Shown here piece by piece: positions 59,501 through 64,000 of a DNA stretch of 64,000 nucleotides; the stretch's first letter is position 1, and every line of letters starts with the position of its first letter. Position numbers and translations under genes: made by a program. The notes under the pieces were generated by a model. It saw only the letters and a list, made by a program, of their open reading frames with translations, was not told the origin of the DNA and searched no databases. Origin of the DNA: Tsuneonella troitsensis (GTDB lineage Bacteria > Pseudomonadota > Alphaproteobacteria > Sphingomonadales > Sphingomonadaceae); NCBI RefSeq assembly GCF_001441535.1, contig NZ_LMAU01000004.1, positions 302,858 through 366,857 on the forward strand, given 5' to 3'.

Positions 59501-61587
59501 CAGAACCGGTAGCTCACGGTGCCCATGATGTTGCGCTCGCTGCCCATGAAGCAGTCGCCGCGCGCCAGGCAGGCCGAGTAGTAGCGCTTGTCGAACAGGT
59601 TGGTCGCGTTGAGGGCGAGGCTCCAGTTGGCATACGCCACCTCGGCCAGCGCATCGACCAGGGTGAACGCCGGCGTGACGATACCGTCCGGAAACGCCGG
59701 GCCGTAGGATCGGTTGGCACCCACATGGCGCACCCCGCCGCCCAGCAGCAGCGAAGTGTCGGGCCCGAGCGGGATGCCCTTCGTGGCCCAGAGCGACGCA
59801 TTGAACTTGGGCACGTTGTCGAGCTGGCGACCCGTGCCGTCGAGCTCCGCCTCGTTGTAGCTGGCGGCAGCGATCACGTTGAGGTCGCCGGGAAGCGCGG
59901 CCGTCCCCTCGAACTCAATGCCTTTCGAGGTCAGCGATCCCAATTGCACTTGGTCGAAGGGGTCGGGAGTGGTGTCGTCCGAAACCGGGCGGTTGGTCTC
60001 CCTGATCCGGTATCCGGTAACCGTCAGCAGGATGGAATCCGCCGGGTGGAATTTCACCCCGGCTTCGAACTGGTGGCCGGCCTTGGGGATGAAGGCGCTG
60101 CCGTCGCTCGCGGTCCCGGCGATGGGTTCGAAGCTTTCGGTATAGCTGAAGAACGGCGACACGCCGCGCACGACTTCGCCGATGATGCCTGCGCGGAAGG
60201 TCGTCGCCGCATCGTACCGGGTGGGACCGCCCATGCTCTGCGCGCTCGTCCAGTCGCGGCGCGCACCCAGCACGACCGAAAAGCGGTCGAAGAAACGAAT
60301 CTGGTCCTGCAGGTACACGCCGACCTGATCCTGATCGACGTCTTCGGCAACATAGGTCGGGGTCGGCAGGCCGCCGCCGTAGTCCGACAATGCGGCGTAA
60401 TCGATATCGTAGATGTCGAACGTCTCGTACGCGAACCCGCCGGTCTTGCGGACCGAGTTGAAGCTGTAGTCTACCCCGGCCAGCACGCTGTGCTTCACCT
60501 CCGACCCTGTGTTGAAGTCGAATTCTACGTTGTTGTCGGTAGAGAATATCTCCATCCGCGCGATACTTCCGTCGACGTAGAGACCCATGATGCGCTGGTC
60601 GGCGTCTAGGAAGGGATTGGCAGGATTGGTGTAATTGTCTGGGTAGTGCGTGAAATACGTCAGGTCGCTGTCGATGTAGCGCGCCTTCAGATTGAGCCGC
60701 GCCGTGTCCCCGAAACGGTGCTCGAACAGCGCGGTACCCTGCAGCAGGCGGCCGTCGTAGCGATCCCATCCGGGCTTGCCGACGAACAAGTCGTTGGGCA
60801 GCCGTCCATTGGGATTGGGCAGGATTGTGCCGACCAGCGGGAGGAATTGCGACGTCGAGCCGCCGTCGTCTTCCTGGTAGAGGCCGATCAGCGTGAAATC
60901 GGTGTCGGGCGAAGGCCTGAACGTGATCGACGGCGACACCATCACGCGGTCGTCGGGCACGAAATCGGTCTGCGTGTCGGAATCGCGCACGCGCGCAACG
61001 ATCCGACCTGCGACCGCATCACCCAGAGGGCCGGTGAGGTCGACGAGCGCTTCCTTGCGATCAAACGACCCGTATCGCATTGAAATCTCGCCCTCGGATT
61101 CGAACTCGGGTCGCTTCGACACGAGGTTGACGATCCCGCCGAGCGCGCCCTGTCCAAACAGGACCGAGGCCGGACCGCGGACGAGTTCGACTTGGTCGAA
61201 GTTGTAGAGGTCGGCGCGAATGCTCGCGTAGAAACTGAAGATGTCGCGCATTCCGTCACGGAACTGGAGTGCGTTGATCCCACGCACGAACGCTCCGTCG
61301 ACCCGGCTGTCGGGGCCATAAGGATTGGCGGTGACACCGGACACGTAGTTGAGCGTGTCGCCCACGCTGACCGCACCCTGCGCCAGGAAAAGCTCGTCGT
61401 CGATCACCGTAATCGGCTGCGGCGTTTCGAGAATCGGCGTGTCGGTCTTGGTCGCGGTGGTGGTTTCTTCCCGCGCGCCCGTCACGACGATGACCCGCTG
61501 CTCTGCGTCCGCCGAAGCATTTTCGGCATGGGCCGCGACCGGAACGAGGGCACCGGCACAAAGGAAAGCGGACTTGAGAACTCGCAT
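59500..61587 (-). CDS. TonB-dependent siderophore receptor
   Basis: The 695-residue outer-membrane receptor has a signal peptide, a TonB-box-like 'RVIVVTGAREE', a plug with 'TPILETPQPITVIDDELF' and 'GVTANPYGPDSRVDGAFVRGI', and a beta-barrel ending in 'NIMGTVSYRF', with 'YNEAELDGTGRQLDNVP' near the end, as in FhuA/FecA-type receptors. A Fur-like palindrome overlaps its promoter. First gene of a three-gene iron operon. Confidence 0.92.
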   Translation of the reverse strand: MRVLKSAFLCAGALVPVAAHAENASADAEQRVIVVTGAREETTTATKTDTPILETPQPITVIDDELFLAQGAVSVGDTLNYVSGVTANPYGPDSRVDGAFVRGINALQFRDGMRDIFSFYASIRADLYNFDQVELVRGPASVLFGQGALGGIVNLVSKRPEFESEGEISMRYGSFDRKEALVDLTGPLGDAVAGRIVARVRDSDTQTDFVPDDRVMVSPSITFRPSPDTDFTLIGLYQEDDGGSTSQFLPLVGTILPNPNGRLPNDLFVGKPGWDRYDGRLLQGTALFEHRFGDTARLNLKARYIDSDLTYFTHYPDNYTNPANPFLDADQRIMGLYVDGSIARMEIFSTDNNVEFDFNTGSEVKHSVLAGVDYSFNSVRKTGGFAYETFDIYDIDYAALSDYGGGLPTPTYVAEDVDQDQVGVYLQDQIRFFDRFSVVLGARRDWTSAQSMGGPTRYDAATTFRAGIIGEVVRGVSPFFSYTESFEPIAGTASDGSAFIPKAGHQFEAGVKFHPADSILLTVTGYRIRETNRPVSDDTTPDPFDQVQLGSLTSKGIEFEGTAALPGDLNVIAAASYNEAELDGTGRQLDNVPKFNASLWATKGIPLGPDTSLLLGGGVRHVGANRSYGPAFPDGIVTPAFTLVDALAEVAYANWSLALNATNLFDKRYYSACLARGDCFMGSERNIMGTVSYRF

Positions 61588-61619
61588 TGTCTGGACACCC
61601 CATCACGATCGATAGTCCG

Positions 61620-61648
61620 TCGCTATTGCGAATCATTCGCATTCGCAA
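61620..61648 (-). promoter_or_regulatory. Fur-like operator overlapping the siderophore receptor promoter
   Basis: TGCGAAT-C-ATTCGCA (61627-61641) is a perfect 7-1-7 inverted repeat. A further half-site follows (61637-61648). On the minus strand TTGCGA (61648-61643) and TAGCGA (61625-61620) make a -35/-10 pair with 17-bp spacing, so the palindrome lies between the two boxes, 32 bp before the receptor ATG. Repression by Fur when iron is present is the expected control. Confidence 0.72.
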
Positions 61649-61815
61649 GTCTCAATGAGATTTTTTCGGGCTAAGAAAAATGATGGGTGCCAATTCTCGA
61701 AGCTTGGGGCACTCTGGACGCCGGAAAATCACACGGTCGCGCATTGGAAGTACAAGCCTGGGCTCGGCATCGTGTCACCCGGCCATCGTGCAAGCGAACG
61801 AAGGGATATTCCGGA

Positions 61816-63636
61816 ATGGCGATCAGTTTTTCGAAATCGATGATTCCCTGCATCGGCGCAGCACTACTCCTTGCCTGCGGCACCAACGCTGTCGCCCAGG
61901 ATATGGAGAGTGCGGCGGATGAAGGCGCAGATCGCGCTCGGAATGCGACGCAGATCACGGCGTATGCCAGCGTCTCAGGGAGTGCTCAAACACCGTTGCC
62001 CGCGCCCTCGGCGAAGGACATCGACGCACTCTTCAAGCGATATGACAGCGAGACCACGCCAGGATGCAGCGTGGCAGTCATCCAGTCCGGAAAAGTGGCT
62101 TTCCTGAAGAGTTACGGCATGGCCGACCCTGCATTGGGCGTGCCCATGAAAAGCACCACAAGCTCGTGGATACCCTATTCTGAGGCTCGAGTGTTCCTGG
62201 CCGTAGCGATCGGGATGCTGGCGCGAGATCAGGCTATATCGCTCGACTCGACGGTCCGCCGCTACGTGCCGGATGTCCCCGAATATGCGCGCGACGTCAC
62301 AATTCGGAACCTGATCCACCACACCAGCGGGCTTGCAGATTACGGGGTGCTGGCAGGACCGGGCTTCGACATTCGCGACCGGCTTTCGGAGGACGAATTC
62401 TTCCGGATGCTTTCGCATTGGGGACAGCTAGGCTTCGAACCCGGCAAGGGAGAGATGTACTCCAACACCGACTATGCGCTGTTGAAGATAGTCGTAGAAC
62501 GGGTTAGCGGAAAGTCCCTCGATGGGTTTCTGCGTGACCGCCTTTTTTCGCCTTTGGGAATGAAGTCGACCCGCATGGGCTTCGACCAGTCCCAAGTCGT
62601 CCCGAACCATGCCCTTTTCCATGAATTTTCAGCCGGGGGTTCTCGAAAGGTGCTGCGCTACCGGGTCTCCCCCGTCGGAGGCATTTCAGTTACGACAAGC
62701 CTCGACGATCTGATCGTTTGGGATCGGGCGCTGAGAGAGAACCAGCTGTCCATACGGGAGCTTCTGCAACCGCTCGAGGATGGGGCAGCTACCGCCAAGG
62801 CCGACGACGACGGCACGAGCGGGTTTGTGTTCGGTAAGTATCGGCGAACGCACAAGGGCATCCCACTCATTGAATATCGCGGAGTGGGCGACTTCAACTA
62901 TCTCGTCCAAGCACCAGACCACGACATATCCGTAGCGACGTTATGCAATGCTTACGACGATATGTGGCAATTCGGACCGGAGCTCGTCTGGATGTTTGCC
63001 GGGAGCCCTGACAGCCAAGAAGGACAAAGGTCGGCTTCAACGGATCGGCCAATAATTCCTCCCGGCCAGCCCACGGTCACAGTGCCGGCTTCTGAACTTG
63101 CAGCCCTTACTGGCGACTACCGCGCACCGGGAATTGGTCCCGTGGACGTTTCTCTCGTTGATGGGAGTTTGGTTGTGACCCCTCGTGGAAGGGCCGCCTT
63201 TCCGGCGCTGAGACCGATCGGGGAAGGCCTATTCGAAACCTATGTAGAAGATGTTCAGTTTATCGTCGCTTTCAAGCGTGACGGCGATGAGGTCGTCCTG
63301 TCCTCGTGGGACGCGCCCACCGGGGAGTCGGGTGGGCCAGATCTGAGACTTACGATCCCCGCGCAACTAACTGCCGCAGATCTGCAGCCTTATTCTGGCG
63401 TGTATGTCGGCGAGAGGGTCGAGGCGACCCTGTACCTTCGTGCCGAAAACGAGCGCCTGCTGCTCGCGAGTTCCGGCTTTCCCGAGGAAGCAATTACCCC
63501 CACGGCAAACAAGGACGAACTTCGCCTCCCCGGCACATATGTCGCGAAGTTTGAGCGGAATGAAGCCGGCGAGATCACAGGACTCGTTCTGGACGATTCA
63601 AGGGTCAAAGGCGTGCGCTATGCAAAGCGTCGATGA
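61816..63636 (+). CDS. Serine-hydrolase-like protein with altered SxxK motif
   Basis: The 606-residue protein has a signal peptide ('GAALLLACGTNAVAQ'), then a beta-lactamase-like domain (about residues 50-400) with 'YSNTDYALLKIVVERVSGKSLDGFL' (Y-S-N, conserved) and a C-terminal domain with two lipocalin-like repeats ('LTGDYRAPGIGPVDVSL', 'YSGVYVGERVEATLYL'). At the place of S-x-x-K the sequence reads 'YSEARVFL', so Lys is Arg. The 'HxG' motif appears as 'EYRGVGDFN'. It may be inactive or have changed chemistry. ATG 61816 has an AAGGGA site. Lower GC than its neighbours. Confidence 0.75.
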   Translation: MAISFSKSMIPCIGAALLLACGTNAVAQDMESAADEGADRARNATQITAYASVSGSAQTPLPAPSAKDIDALFKRYDSETTPGCSVAVIQSGKVAFLKSYGMADPALGVPMKSTTSSWIPYSEARVFLAVAIGMLARDQAISLDSTVRRYVPDVPEYARDVTIRNLIHHTSGLADYGVLAGPGFDIRDRLSEDEFFRMLSHWGQLGFEPGKGEMYSNTDYALLKIVVERVSGKSLDGFLRDRLFSPLGMKSTRMGFDQSQVVPNHALFHEFSAGGSRKVLRYRVSPVGGISVTTSLDDLIVWDRALRENQLSIRELLQPLEDGAATAKADDDGTSGFVFGKYRRTHKGIPLIEYRGVGDFNYLVQAPDHDISVATLCNAYDDMWQFGPELVWMFAGSPDSQEGQRSASTDRPIIPPGQPTVTVPASELAALTGDYRAPGIGPVDVSLVDGSLVVTPRGRAAFPALRPIGEGLFETYVEDVQFIVAFKRDGDEVVLSSWDAPTGESGGPDLRLTIPAQLTAADLQPYSGVYVGERVEATLYLRAENERLLLASSGFPEEAITPTANKDELRLPGTYVAKFERNEAGEITGLVLDDSRVKGVRYAKRR

Positions 63637-63802
63637 TCTTTCATGGACCTCTCGTCACGACATGATTGTGCTGGGAGAACGCAGGTCATCCAACCTAATG
63701 TGGGTATACTGTGGGTAAAGCCGAATTTCCTACGCAAATTGCCCCAAACAGGCCCCAAGCGGCAGACCTAGCCGAGAGTCCCTTGCGCTTAACCCACTGG
63801 AC

Positions 63803-63991
63803 TTCCCTGCTGAAAGACTGGTGCGCGACGCAGTCGCGAGCGAACCGGTCTCTACGCTGTTTTCCCTGAAATACAGGGAATCTACAGGGAAATTGACATT
63901 TTCCGGGCTGATCCGGTCAATGTAGATCGCCTATAACCCGCGGAATTCCGCCATTTCCTGATGCCAATTCCCTGCGCCCGGAACAGGGAAT
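63803..63991. repeat. Cluster of inverted CAGGGAA repeats
   Basis: Six copies of the heptamer CAGGGAA or its complement TTCCCTG occur in about 190 bp, at 63803-63809, 63862-63868, 63874-63880, 63885-63891, 63968-63974 and 63984-63990. Two pairs form perfect hairpins: TTCCCTG-5 nt-CAGGGAA (63862-63880) and AATTCCCTG-7 nt or so-CAGGGAATT (63966-63992). The remainder of 63637-64000 holds no gene I can support. Confidence 0.65.
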
Positions 63992-64000
63992 TCACCCACC

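Overview
The window is GC-rich, mostly bacterial coding sequence. Protein content and gene order point to an alphaproteobacterium of the Sphingomonadales, most likely the Erythrobacter/Sphingomonas side. Signs are the rpsL-to-rplQ ribosomal superoperon with sphingomonad-style protein extensions, several TonB-dependent receptors, a DUF6285/phosphotransferase/acyl-CoA dehydrogenase cluster, and promoters of the form TTGAC(C/G)-N17-TAAG. I read the lineage from features, not from a database search.

Layout. Positions 1-2140 (+) hold the end of an amidase gene, a PepSY membrane protein, a small conserved protein and a TRIC-type channel. Positions 2144-3555 (-) hold two paralogous secreted proteins. 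Positions 3706-24706 (-) carry the translation superoperon: rpsL-rpsG-fusA-tuf, a strong terminator, then rpsJ through secY-adk, an inserted secreted SRPBCC gene, and rpsM-rpsK-rpoA-rplQ with its own promoter. Positions 24736-26606 (-) are an AT-richer two-gene island encoding a DUF5131 three-Cys protein and its partner TcmP. The DUF5131 gene has an in-frame amber codon in its conserved N-terminal motif. Positions 26762-29324 hold small accessory and transport genes.

Positions 29330-34047 (-) are a gcvT-gcvH-gcvPA-gcvPB glycine cleavage operon under a tandem glycine riboswitch. After an MFS transporter (34211-35764, +), positions 35774-41422 (-) are a methionine-cycle operon, sahR-metF-metH(N)-metH(C). 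Its ArsR-methyltransferase regulator has a near-leaderless promoter overlapping a palindromic operator. Positions 41466-46251 hold the acyl-CoA dehydrogenase group and a TonB receptor. Positions 46248-51136 hold a tandem HxlR regulator, a serine hydrolase, and a head-to-head junction of a truncated TonB receptor with a truncated AMP-ligase. Two thiolases follow.

Positions 53599-57563 (+) are an otsB-GH15-otsA trehalose operon. Positions 57603-61648 (-) are an iron-uptake operon (siderophore receptor, membrane protein, PepSY protein) behind a Fur-like palindrome. The window ends with a serine-hydrolase-like protein whose catalytic motif is altered, followed by a cluster of inverted CAGGGAA repeats.

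No tRNA, rRNA, CRISPR array or recognisable insertion sequence was found.
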